Origin: Clostridia bacterium
GTDB taxonomy: Bacteria; CBDUZB01; JAGLHV01
NCBI GenBank assembly: GCA_030595925.1
Contig: JAUVLC010000143.1
Location: forward strand, 1-5,243
Direction: 5' to 3'
DNA: 5,243 nucleotides
Shown here piece after piece: positions 1 to 4,941 of this stretch (positions within the stretch are counted from its first letter, which is position 1; every line of letters starts with the position of its first letter). A program made the translations under genes and the position numbers. The notes below the pieces were generated by a model, which was not told where the DNA came from, ran no database searches, and was given only the letters and a program-made list of their open reading frames with translations.

Positions 1-17
1 AAAGCCTGCGGCTACCA
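1..17. repeat. Partial copy of a palindromic intergenic repeat
   Basis: The first 17 bases match positions 773-789 at 14 of 17 positions. Both copies keep a small dyad: agcc/ggct around a 3-base centre here, and agccg/cggct around one base at 776-785. The copy is cut by the window edge, so its full extent is unknown. This suggests that the larger element at 599-840 has relatives elsewhere in the genome, but with so short a match that is inference. Confidence 0.4.
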
Positions 18-67
18 AAAAATAAAATGTTTCTGAGATTATTAAAAAATAATAAGGGAGGTAACGG

Positions 68-580
68 ATGCATAAATTAAAGATTGTTTTAATAATGGGT
101 TTGATGATCATCTTTTGCGGGATTTATGTTTATGCAAAAGAGGGGATAAAAAAAGATGAATTGTTTGTTACCGGGATGGAAGTAGTAGATGAAAAAGAGG
201 TAATAATTTTAAATAGAATAATAGAAATAGAAATCAAAAAAGATGAAAAAAAAGATGAAAAGGAGATTTTGTTATTGCCTGTTGGAGTAGAGATTTTAAA
301 TAAAGATGTAGAACAAGCGATAAAGGATGCAGTGTTCGATGGTCTTGTTTCTGAGCAAAAAGGGATTGTTTCTTATCAAATAAGAGAGATAAAAGAAGAA
401 GGAAAACAGACAAAGGCAGAAGTGGTATTTAATCAAGGGGTTTCTGTTGACTGTCCGATCATAAAAGAAGAGGAAAAAGATGCTTGGGTGCTCTGGCCGG
501 AAGGGGTAGAGATAATAAATTTTCCTTTAAAGAAAATGATAGAAAGAAAAATAATAAAAAAATACAGTGGGAAGAAATAA
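68..580 (+). CDS. Small exported protein of unknown function with a duplicated P-x-G-V-E-I motif
   Basis: I do not recognise a family for this 170-aa protein. The ATG at 68 follows a strong Shine-Dalgarno (aagggaggt, 54-62). Residues 1-23 form a typical Sec signal peptide: HKLK, then a hydrophobic stretch, with likely cleavage after VYA (23). There is no lipobox cysteine at the right place. The mature part is rich in Lys and Glu, with a short KKDEKKDEKE run near residues 57-66. Two segments look related: residues 70-89 (LPVGVEILN...) and 143-162 (WPEGVEIIN...). They share P, G, V, E, I, N and a later I at equivalent positions, so there may be two copies of a small domain separated by about 73 residues. 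The product is probably periplasmic or surface-exposed. The downstream gene encodes an outer-membrane barrel, so a shared envelope role is possible, but a 345-base gap with a repeat element separates them. The reading frame is secure; the function is unknown. Confidence 0.85.
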   Translation: MHKLKIVLIMGLMIIFCGIYVYAKEGIKKDELFVTGMEVVDEKEVIILNRIIEIEIKKDEKKDEKEILLLPVGVEILNKDVEQAIKDAVFDGLVSEQKGIVSYQIREIKEEGKQTKAEVVFNQGVSVDCPIIKEEEKDAWVLWPEGVEIINFPLKKMIERKIIKKYSGKK

Positions 581-598
581 GTATTTATTTAATTCAAT

Positions 599-840
599 GA
601 GACTACAGAGTATGTCCCAACGCTGATTCTTAAAGCAATTGTAGCGGCGACATTTAAAGATTGTTGAAAAATACAAATTTGGTAGTCGCAAACTTTAGTT
701 TGCGTGAAAACGTGGTAATATTTGGTAATAATCGGCAAAAAAATTCGCCGGCTTCCTCCTCAGGCGGACAAGAAAGCCGTCGGCTATCATTTTTCAACAA
801 TTTCTAAAGGAGGCAACTACATTGATTGTGACACAGTCTC
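599..840. repeat. About 240-bp inverted-repeat element, MITE-like or a dispersed intergenic repeat
   Basis: The outer ends are gagact (599-604) and agtctc (835-840). Further in, the arm at 640-672 pairs with the arm at 789-821 at 26 of 33 positions, ending in a perfect 12-base match (ttgttgaaaaat / atttttcaacaa). Between the arms lie a perfect 8-base dyad (cgcaaact 687-694 / agtttgcg 697-704) and an imperfect GC-rich one (gccggctt 747-754 / aagccgtcggc 774-784). No open reading frame of note and no obvious flanking target duplication are visible. The left arm carries about 22 extra bases between its outer end and the conserved part. It could be a non-autonomous mobile element, a REP/BIME-like repeat, or a structured RNA. 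The repeat structure is seen directly; mobility is inference. Confidence 0.55.
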
Positions 841-865
841 TTTGCAGGAGTGACATTGATTGATA

Positions 866-885
866 TCCCACAGCTTACGGTGGGA
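866..885. repeat. Perfect 6-bp hairpin upstream of the porV-like gene
   Basis: The bases tcccac (866-871) pair perfectly with gtggga (880-885) across an 8-base loop. It lies 40 bases before the start codon at 926 and has no T-run after it on the plus strand, so it does not look like a terminator. It may be the end of the adjacent repeat or a leader structure. Confidence 0.4.
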
Positions 886-925
886 GGGTTCAATTAGTTT
901 GAATTGGTAGAAAAGGAAAAATTTA

Positions 926-2275
926 ATGAATAAGAAAATCAGTAAATTTATTAGTGTTTTTATTTTTCTGGTGTCTTACCTGATTATGATTTTTTCATTT
1001 TGTCAGGCAGGTTCTATTTTTGATTTCGGGAGAAAAGATGTCGGAACGAATTCCGGGGAATTTTTAAAAATCGGTATAGGAGCACGGCCTTGTGCGATGG
1101 GGGGAGTTTTTGTTTCCATAGCAGATGATAGTAATGCCATATACTGGAATCCGGCGGGTTTAGGGAGGTGTAATTACCCGGAAGTAGGTTTGATGCATCT
1201 TGAATGGTTTGGAGACGTAGATTATGATAGTTTGAGTTATATACGGCCTACAGGGTTGGGGACGTTGGGAATAAATATGGTTTATTTGCAAAAAAGAGGA
1301 ATGGAAAAGACGAAAGCTTCGCCTGACGGAAGATATTCCATGGATGGTACGTTTTCTTTTGCGGATATGGGGCTTACTCTTTCTTTGGGAAGGAAATTAA
1401 ATAACAACTTTTATTACGGGGGAAATTTTAAAATTATCAGGGAAGAAATCGATGAGGATGAGAGATACGGGATGGCGGTAGACGGAGGAATACTTTATCT
1501 ATATAATTCTTTGAGTTTGGGGTTTGTCGTACAAAATATGGGAACCGGGTTGAAATTCGGAGAAGAAAGATTTTTTCTTCCGCTTAGTGTAAGAGGTGGA
1601 GGTAGTTATAAATTATTACAAGATAATTTAATTATTGGTTTAGAAGGGGAATTACCCATGTATGGCAGATCGAACCTTTCCTTAGGAGTGGAATACCGGC
1701 TTTTTGATATAGTTGCTTTTCGTTTGGGTTATAAATATATCGACGGAGGCTGGCAAATAGATGAATTGAATGGTATGACCGGAGGAATCGGAGTGAGATT
1801 AAACGGTTCAGAAGGGAAGAGGGGTAGTTTGGGATTGGATTATGCTTTTGCTCCTTACGGTGATTTTGGCAATACCCACCGGATATCGATGAGTTATAAA
1901 TGGGGTGGAAATATTGAGTCAGTCCGGGCAGATAAAGAAGAAGATATAAAAGAAGAACAAAAAGAAGAGACCGAAAATTTCGAAGATAAAGAAGAAAAGG
2001 AACAAAGAGAGATAGAGGAGATACCCAGGGTAGAAGACATAGATAATAAAAAAGTAATAATTAATAATGAACAAGTGGTTAAAACAAACGAAATAAAAAA
2101 CAAAGAAAAGATGATTTATCAGGTGGTAAAGGGAGATTGTTTATGGAAGATTGCAGAAAAAAAAGAAATTTATGCGAATCCGGGAAAATGGAAGAAAATA
2201 TATCAAACGAACAAGGATAAAATAAAAGATCCTAATTTAATATATACCGGCCAAAAATTAATCATTCCCCGGTAG
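926..2275 (+). CDS. PorV/PorQ family outer-membrane barrel with C-terminal LysM domain
   Basis: This 449-aa protein starts at the ATG at 926, eight bases after an aagga ribosome site (913-917). Residues 1-28 are a Sec signal peptide with likely cleavage after CQA. Residues 40-80 carry the N-terminal signature of PorV/PorQ-type proteins, seen as FLKIGIGARPCAMGG followed by ADDSNAIYWNPAGLG. The following alternating strands, ending near SMSYKWGG (about residue 327), fit an outer-membrane beta-barrel. Residues about 329-395 are a Lys/Glu-rich, probably unstructured linker. Residues 396-449 form a LysM domain: YQVVKGDCLWKIAEK, then NPGKWKKIYQTN, and a closing DPNLIYTGQKLIIP. LysM domains bind peptidoglycan, so the protein may fix the outer membrane to the cell wall. 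In Bacteroidetes PorV works in type IX secretion, but family membership alone does not imply that system here. Family and domains are confident; the tethering role is inference. Confidence 0.88.
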   Translation: MNKKISKFISVFIFLVSYLIMIFSFCQAGSIFDFGRKDVGTNSGEFLKIGIGARPCAMGGVFVSIADDSNAIYWNPAGLGRCNYPEVGLMHLEWFGDVDYDSLSYIRPTGLGTLGINMVYLQKRGMEKTKASPDGRYSMDGTFSFADMGLTLSLGRKLNNNFYYGGNFKIIREEIDEDERYGMAVDGGILYLYNSLSLGFVVQNMGTGLKFGEERFFLPLSVRGGGSYKLLQDNLIIGLEGELPMYGRSNLSLGVEYRLFDIVAFRLGYKYIDGGWQIDELNGMTGGIGVRLNGSEGKRGSLGLDYAFAPYGDFGNTHRISMSYKWGGNIESVRADKEEDIKEEQKEETENFEDKEEKEQREIEEIPRVEDIDNKKVIINNEQVVKTNEIKNKEKMIYQVVKGDCLWKIAEKKEIYANPGKWKKIYQTNKDKIKDPNLIYTGQKLIIPR

Positions 2276-2340
2276 GAAACATCCACGCTTGCCCAAAATC
2301 CATTTTTATCGATAAATTAAAATTTGTTCCAAGAGAGAAC

Positions 2341-2360
2341 GGGTTTAATAAATTTAACCC
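2341..2360. repeat. Near-perfect 20-base palindrome after the porV-like gene
   Basis: Bases 2341-2360 read gggtt...aaccc and pair symmetrically at 8 of 9 positions around a two-base centre, with one t-t mismatch. It lies 66 bases after the stop codon at 2273-2275. The sequence after it (cctattgttt) is only a poor T-tract, so a terminator role is uncertain; a protein-binding dyad is an alternative. Confidence 0.4.
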
Positions 2361-2466
2361 CCTATTGTTTAATCCTCAATTTTATTTCGAATATTAGTTC
2401 TTCATTTATTCTCCTTGAACTTATATGTCCAGGTGCATAACAATAAAACCGGATTTTTATTATCCC

Positions 2467-2493
2467 CGCAGAAAGACATGCCGGATTTTTTTT
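2467..2493 (+). terminator. Possible weak Rho-independent terminator
   Basis: A short bulged stem (ccgca with tgccgg, 2467-2483) is followed at once by an a and a run of eight T. The T-run is good, but the stem is short and imperfect, so this is a tentative call. It would end transcription from the porV-like gene just before the ispE promoter at 2495. Confidence 0.25.
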
Positions 2494-2494
2494 C

Positions 2495-2523
2495 TTGACT
2501 TTACCGTCGATAAATTGTATTCT
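2495..2523 (+). promoter_or_regulatory. Sigma70-like promoter for the ispE block
   Basis: TTGACT at 2495-2500 matches the -35 consensus at five of six bases. A spacer of exactly 17 bases separates it from TATTCT at 2518-2523, which matches the -10 consensus at four of six. Transcription would begin near 2530 and leave a leader of about 200 bases before the ispE ATG. An 8-base inverted repeat, tttaccgt (2500-2507) and acggtaaa (2559-2566), overlaps the -35/spacer region and could be an operator. Confidence 0.5.
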
Positions 2524-2652
2524 CAAAAATTGAAGACAAGATTTAATATTCTCAGTAAACGGTAAATTCTTTTTTACTAATAATTAAGTAACGATAAAAT
2601 CAGCATAATTTGAGTTTGTTACCGGACGGTATCTCTTGTTCTTTTCTGCCTA

Positions 2653-2694
2653 TCCGCCGGTCTGTAAGGTAGGTCTGCCAATTTTTAAGGCGGA
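2653..2694 (+). repeat. Hairpin in the ispE leader
   Basis: The bases tccgcc (2653-2658) and ggcgga (2689-2694) are perfectly complementary, and a bulged tat/ata extension (2651-2652 and 2697-2699) could lengthen the stem. The loop contains a direct repeat of ggtctg (2659-2664 and 2672-2677). The purine-rich aaggagggg at 2699-2707 follows at once. It may be a dispersed repeat or a leader structure affecting ispE translation; neither can be decided from the sequence. Confidence 0.4.
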
Positions 2695-2728
2695 GGATAA
2701 GGAGGGGAATTGGTTTTCAGGTATTTTT

Positions 2729-3586
2729 ATGATAAAATTAAAATCTTATGCTAAGATAAATCTTTTTTTGGATGTAAAAAGAAAAAGGAAAGATGGTTAT
2801 CATGATATTGAAACCATTTTTCAAACTATTAATCTGTATGATTGGATTTCTTTAGAGGTTTGTTCTAAGTCTAAGGAAATATTGATGGACAGTGATTGTT
2901 CTCAATTGCCGCTGGATGAAGGGAATTTAGCTTATAAAGCGGCAAAATTAGTCAGGGATTATGCAGGGGTAAGAAAAGGGGTTCAAATAGAAATAAAAAA
3001 AAGAATTCCTATAGGTGGAGGATTGGGAGGAGGATCTTCCAATGCTGCGACGGTCCTTCTTGGTTTAAATAAAATGTGGAATTTAAATTTGTCCTTGCAG
3101 GAATTGTTTGGCCTGGCAGAAAGAATTGGGGCGGATGTTCCTTTTTTTCTTTGGGGAGGAAGATGTTTGGCTATAGGCAGGGGAGAAAAGTTAGCGGTTC
3201 TTCCGAATAAACCGTTTTTTTGGATTTTGTTGATTTGTCCCGGATTTGCTATTTCCACTAAAGAGATTTACGAAAAATTAAATTTTAAGTTGACAAAAAT
3301 AGAAAATAGTAATAAAATAACACACACTTTAAATTGTTTAGATAATACTTATAAAATAGGGGAAAATCTTTTCAATAAATTAGAAGAGAAGGTTTTTGTT
3401 CTTTATCCGCAATTAAAAGGAATAAAAGGGGATTTGTTAGGAGAAGAGGCTATTCTGGGTTGTTTAGTTTCAGGGAGCGGTTCTTCTCTTTTTGGGATAG
3501 TTAAAGATAGAAAGGAGGGTAAAAAGATAAAAGAGAAGTTTAACAAAAAGTATGCCGCTGACGTATATTTAGTGAAAACGGTATAA
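2729..3586 (+). CDS. ispE: 4-diphosphocytidyl-2-C-methyl-D-erythritol kinase
   Basis: IspE is the cytosolic GHMP kinase that uses ATP to phosphorylate the 2-hydroxyl of CDP-methylerythritol in the MEP pathway to isopentenyl diphosphate. From the ATG at 2729 the protein is 285 aa, a normal family length. It opens with the conserved SYAKINLFLDV (catalytic lysine K9), followed by RKDGYHDIETIFQ. The ATP-binding motif PIGGGLGGGSSNAA spans residues 94-107. GADVPFF places the catalytic aspartate at D136, and the closing SGSGSSLFG motif lies at 248-256. The frame stays open upstream to a TTG at 2636, but those 31 codons come from a repeat-like hairpin and resemble no family member. The ribosome site is weak: aggt at 2719-2722 is well spaced, while the strong aaggagggg (2699-2707) lies 21 bases from the ATG. 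It starts the housekeeping block; spoVG follows after about 120 bases. Confidence 0.95.
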   Translation: MIKLKSYAKINLFLDVKRKRKDGYHDIETIFQTINLYDWISLEVCSKSKEILMDSDCSQLPLDEGNLAYKAAKLVRDYAGVRKGVQIEIKKRIPIGGGLGGGSSNAATVLLGLNKMWNLNLSLQELFGLAERIGADVPFFLWGGRCLAIGRGEKLAVLPNKPFFWILLICPGFAISTKEIYEKLNFKLTKIENSNKITHTLNCLDNTYKIGENLFNKLEEKVFVLYPQLKGIKGDLLGEEAILGCLVSGSGSSLFGIVKDRKEGKKIKEKFNKKYAADVYLVKTV

Positions 3587-3697
3587 TAGACAGGAATGCC
3601 TGAGGGTTTTGCTGTAAAAAACAGAAGAGTTTGTTTGAAGAACAAATTAGATGTTTACATGGCATAATACTCTTGGTAAATAAAACAACAAAATGGT

Positions 3698-3703
3698 AGG
3701 AGG
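3698..3703 (+). promoter_or_regulatory. Ribosome binding site deciding the spoVG start
   Basis: A perfect aggagg lies four bases before the ATG at 3708. The in-frame ATG at 3693 has no purine-rich site ahead of it and would place this site inside the gene, so 3708 is the better start. Confidence 0.75.
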
Positions 3704-3707
3704 AGAG

Positions 3708-4076
3708 ATGGAGATTACTGAAGTAAGGGTATTTCCCAGAAATGAAGAGAAGTTGAAAGCATATGTTACAATTACTTTTGATAATTGCTTTGTGGTGCGA
3801 AACCTTAAAGTTATTCAAGGGCAGAGTGGTCTTTTTGTTGCTATGCCCAGTCGTAAAATGGCAGATGGTTCACATAAGGATGTTGCCCATCCGGTAAATA
3901 ACGAAACAAGAAAAATTATTGAAGAGAAAGTTCTTAATGCTTATCAGGAAAAGTTAAAAGACCCTAAAGCATTTAATAGCGAAAAAAACAATAATTCCAG
4001 TGAATTAGGAGAAGAAGGAAAAAAAGAGCCTGAACAATCTATTTCAACGAATGATTTTAAAAACACAAATTTTTAA
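3708..4076 (+). CDS. spoVG: SpoVG family nucleic-acid-binding regulator
   Basis: SpoVG proteins are small DNA- and RNA-binding regulators. They were first known from sporulation in Bacillus but also occur in many non-sporulating bacteria. The predicted product is 122 aa, starting MEITEVRVFP. The conserved core spans residues 1-82 with LKAYVTITFDNCFVVRNLKVI (16-36), then GLFVAMPSRK (41-50) and HKDVAHPVN (56-64), almost as in the Bacillus protein. The helix that follows (about 65-82) belongs to the nucleic-acid-binding part. Residues about 83-122 are an extra charged tail rich in Asn, Glu, Lys and Ser, without recognisable structure; the core family is usually about 85-100 aa. In Bacillus subtilis spoVG also lies near ispE, which supports the context. 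I see no convincing promoter in the short gap after ispE, so cotranscription is likely. A sporulation role should not be assumed. Confidence 0.95.
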   Translation: MEITEVRVFPRNEEKLKAYVTITFDNCFVVRNLKVIQGQSGLFVAMPSRKMADGSHKDVAHPVNNETRKIIEEKVLNAYQEKLKDPKAFNSEKNNNSSELGEEGKKEPEQSISTNDFKNTNF

Positions 4077-4081
4077 AAAAA

Positions 4082-4153
4082 CTGTTCATCGGAAAAATAG
4101 AAAAAAATCAAATATTTTTTTAAATAAAAATGAGACTTGCCGTAGAGAACAGC
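4082..4153. repeat. Imperfect long-range dyad between spoVG and tRNA-Gln
   Basis: The bases ctgttc (4082-4087) are complementary to gaacag (4148-4153), and cgg (4090-4092) can pair with ccg (4140-4142) inside it, around an AT-rich loop. A T-run follows at 4161-4167, so the structure could act as a loose terminator or an RNA-processing stem. The large loop keeps confidence low. Confidence 0.25.
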
Positions 4154-4227
4154 GTATTGGTTTTTTTCTTTTGGAGGAGTAAGGTTAAATAAGAATCCGG
4201 TTAGTTTGATAAAAAGTAAATTTGTTT

Positions 4228-4299
4228 TCTGGGGTGGTGTAATTGGCAACACAGGAGATTTTGGTTCTCCCATTCTAGGTTCGATTCCTAGCCCCAGAG
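4228..4299 (+). tRNA. tRNA-Gln, anticodon UUG
   Basis: The 72-base cloverleaf folds fully. The 7-bp acceptor is tctgggg (4228-4234) with ccccaga (4292-4298), and the discriminator is G4299, as usual for bacterial tRNA-Gln. The D stem is gtgt (4237-4240) with acac (4249-4252). The anticodon stem is ggaga (4254-4258) with tctcc (4266-4270), and its loop ttttggt gives anticodon TTG at 4261-4263, which reads CAA. The T stem is ctagg (4275-4279) with cctag (4287-4291) and the loop is ttcgatt. The first pair is U-A, a known glutamine identity feature. CCA is not encoded. There is no clear promoter of its own, so it may be cut from a transcript shared with spoVG. Confidence 0.96.
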
Positions 4300-4339
4300 T
4301 ATTTGTGTTTGAATATTTTTTGTTTCCGGGAGAAAGGGG

Positions 4340-4345
4340 AGGAGG
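4340..4345 (+). promoter_or_regulatory. Ribosome binding site of the 30-aa basic peptide gene
   Basis: A perfect aggagg sits six bases before the ATG at 4352, within a wholly purine stretch (4329-4352). This strong, well-spaced site is a main argument that the short frame is translated. Confidence 0.7.
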
Positions 4346-4351
4346 GAAAAG

Positions 4352-4444
4352 ATGCCGCATGGAAGGAGGAGGAAACTGCAAAAGATTCGTACTCACAAAC
4401 GAAAAAAGTTTTTAAGGAAAATGAGACATAAGAAAAATAAATAG
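4352..4444 (+). CDS. Very basic 30-aa protein, bS22/mS38-like (AURKAIP1/COX24 type)
   Basis: A 30-codon frame from ATG 4352 to TAG 4442-4444 encodes a peptide that begins MPHGRRRKLQKIRTHKRKKF and ends in LRKMRHKKNK. More than half of its residues are Arg, Lys or His, and there is not one acidic residue. The pattern of RRRK followed by a short spacer, H-K-R-K-K, then further basic residues resembles the C-terminal part of mitochondrial mS38 (AURKAIP1/COX24) and the tiny actinobacterial ribosomal protein bS22. A role in the small ribosomal subunit is therefore likely. This rests on remembered family patterns, not on a search. The start is supported by aggagg at 4340-4345. It follows tRNA-Gln by 52 bases and precedes the HU gene by 54 bases, all on one strand, which fits a translation-related block. 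The alternative is a small nucleic-acid-binding peptide of another family. Expression is likely; the exact family is moderately sure. Confidence 0.72.
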   Translation: MPHGRRRKLQKIRTHKRKKFLRKMRHKKNK

Positions 4445-4498
4445 TAATTTGGATTTTAGTTTTCTAAGAAATAATTTAAAAAAGGAGGTAGTTGAAAA

Positions 4499-4771
4499 AT
4501 GAATAAAGTAGAATTGATTGAAAAAGTAGCCCAGGATTCTGGAATAAAAGGGGCAGAAGCAAAAAGAGCTGTGGAGTCGGTAATAGACAATGTTGTAAAA
4601 AGTTTAAAAGCAGGTGAAGATATAACTCTTTCCGGTTTAGGCACTTTTAAGGTGAAGGACCGTAAAGCCCGGACAGCCCGGAATCCTAAAACAGGTGAAG
4701 CTATTCAGGTTCCTGCAGGTAAGAGAATTTCTTTTAAGGTCAGTGCAGGACTAAAAAGAGAAATAAAATAA
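4499..4771 (+). CDS. HU family DNA-binding protein
   Basis: HU proteins are small dimeric nucleoid proteins that bend DNA and bind it with little sequence preference. The product is 90 aa, the standard length. The ATG at 4499 follows a very strong ribosome site (aaaggaggt, 4481-4489) by nine bases. The helical N-terminal half MNKVELIEKVAQDSGIK...VIDNVVKSL (1-36) is the dimerisation part. GLGTF (46-50) precedes the beta-arms, and RNPKTGE (61-67) is the arm tip with the DNA-intercalating proline P63. ISFKVSAGLK (77-86) closes the fold. Nothing distinguishes an HU from an IHF-like function here, so no symbol is given. It is the last gene before a terminator-like hairpin and probably ends the block that starts at ispE. 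Confidence 0.96.
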   Translation: MNKVELIEKVAQDSGIKGAEAKRAVESVIDNVVKSLKAGEDITLSGLGTFKVKDRKARTARNPKTGEAIQVPAGKRISFKVSAGLKREIK

Positions 4772-4823
4772 TAATTTAGGTAAGTAATAGTGTTTTTTTC
4801 AAAAGACTTAAAAAAAAAGATTT

Positions 4824-4857
4824 AACCTGTACCGAAAAAGGTGCAGGTTTTGTCTTG
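4824..4857 (+). terminator. Rho-independent terminator after the HU gene
   Basis: The arms aacctgtacc (4824-4833) and ggtgcaggtt (4840-4849) form a 10-bp stem with a single t-g wobble, a 6-base loop and a following tttgtctt tract. An A-run and aaattt-like bases before the stem mean it could also work on the minus strand. It separates the HU gene from the dehydrogenase gene. Confidence 0.7.
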
Positions 4858-4930
4858 AAAGGCGTAAATCTTTTTAAAATTAAGAAAGTTTTTGTTAACA
4901 GTCTGTTGAAAAAAATAACAGATTTGTTTA

Positions 4931-4938
4931 GGGGAGAG
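4931..4938 (+). promoter_or_regulatory. Ribosome binding site deciding the TTG start of the dehydrogenase gene
   Basis: The purine block ggggagag lies three bases before a TTG at 4942. The frame is open further upstream, but only this TTG puts the protein's start directly before the family's first strand. An in-frame TTG at 4924 has no such site. Confidence 0.55.
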
Positions 4939-4941
4939 ATC

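Larger units (their letters stand above)
2276..2728. other. Non-coding region between the porV-like gene and ispE
   Basis: I see no supported gene on either strand in this 453-base stretch. From left to right it holds a near-palindrome at 2341-2360, an imperfect hairpin (2392-2400 with 2417-2425, 8 of 9 pairs), a 10-base direct repeat ccggattttt (2449-2458 and 2481-2490), a sigma70-like promoter (2495-2523), dyads related to taccg/cggta, and a GC-rich hairpin (2653-2694) next to ispE. Its length and structure suggest that the first gene block ends here and a new transcript begins. Confidence 0.6.

Noticed and set aside
2636-2728. N-terminal extension of ispE from TTG 2636 (31 extra codons)
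   Set aside because: The extension is encoded by a hairpin repeat, resembles no IspE N-terminus, and has no ribosome site; the family start SYAKIN follows the ATG at 2729.
2983-3258. Minus-strand frame within ispE
   Set aside because: It is a shadow of the ispE coding frame, whose conserved motifs settle the strand.
3590-3610. Small hairpin cagg/cctg after ispE as a terminator
   Set aside because: The stem is only four pairs and is followed by aggg before four T, too weak to call.
4130-4192. Twenty-codon frame MRLAVENSVLVFFFWRSKVK
   Set aside because: There is no ribosome site before its ATG, it crosses a T-run and possible stem, and it has no family likeness.
4073-4396. Minus-strand frame of 107 codons
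   Set aside because: It is the complement of the tRNA and purine-rich leader; there is no ribosome site and no coherent protein.
4206-4415. Plus-strand frame of 69 codons across the tRNA
   Set aside because: It runs through the whole tRNA-Gln and then overlaps the 30-aa gene in another frame; its product is a glycine-rich string without family features.
4449-4477. TTGGAT / TAATTT promoter-like pair before the HU gene
   Set aside because: The -10 match is poor (three of six), and the start site would fall inside the ribosome site.
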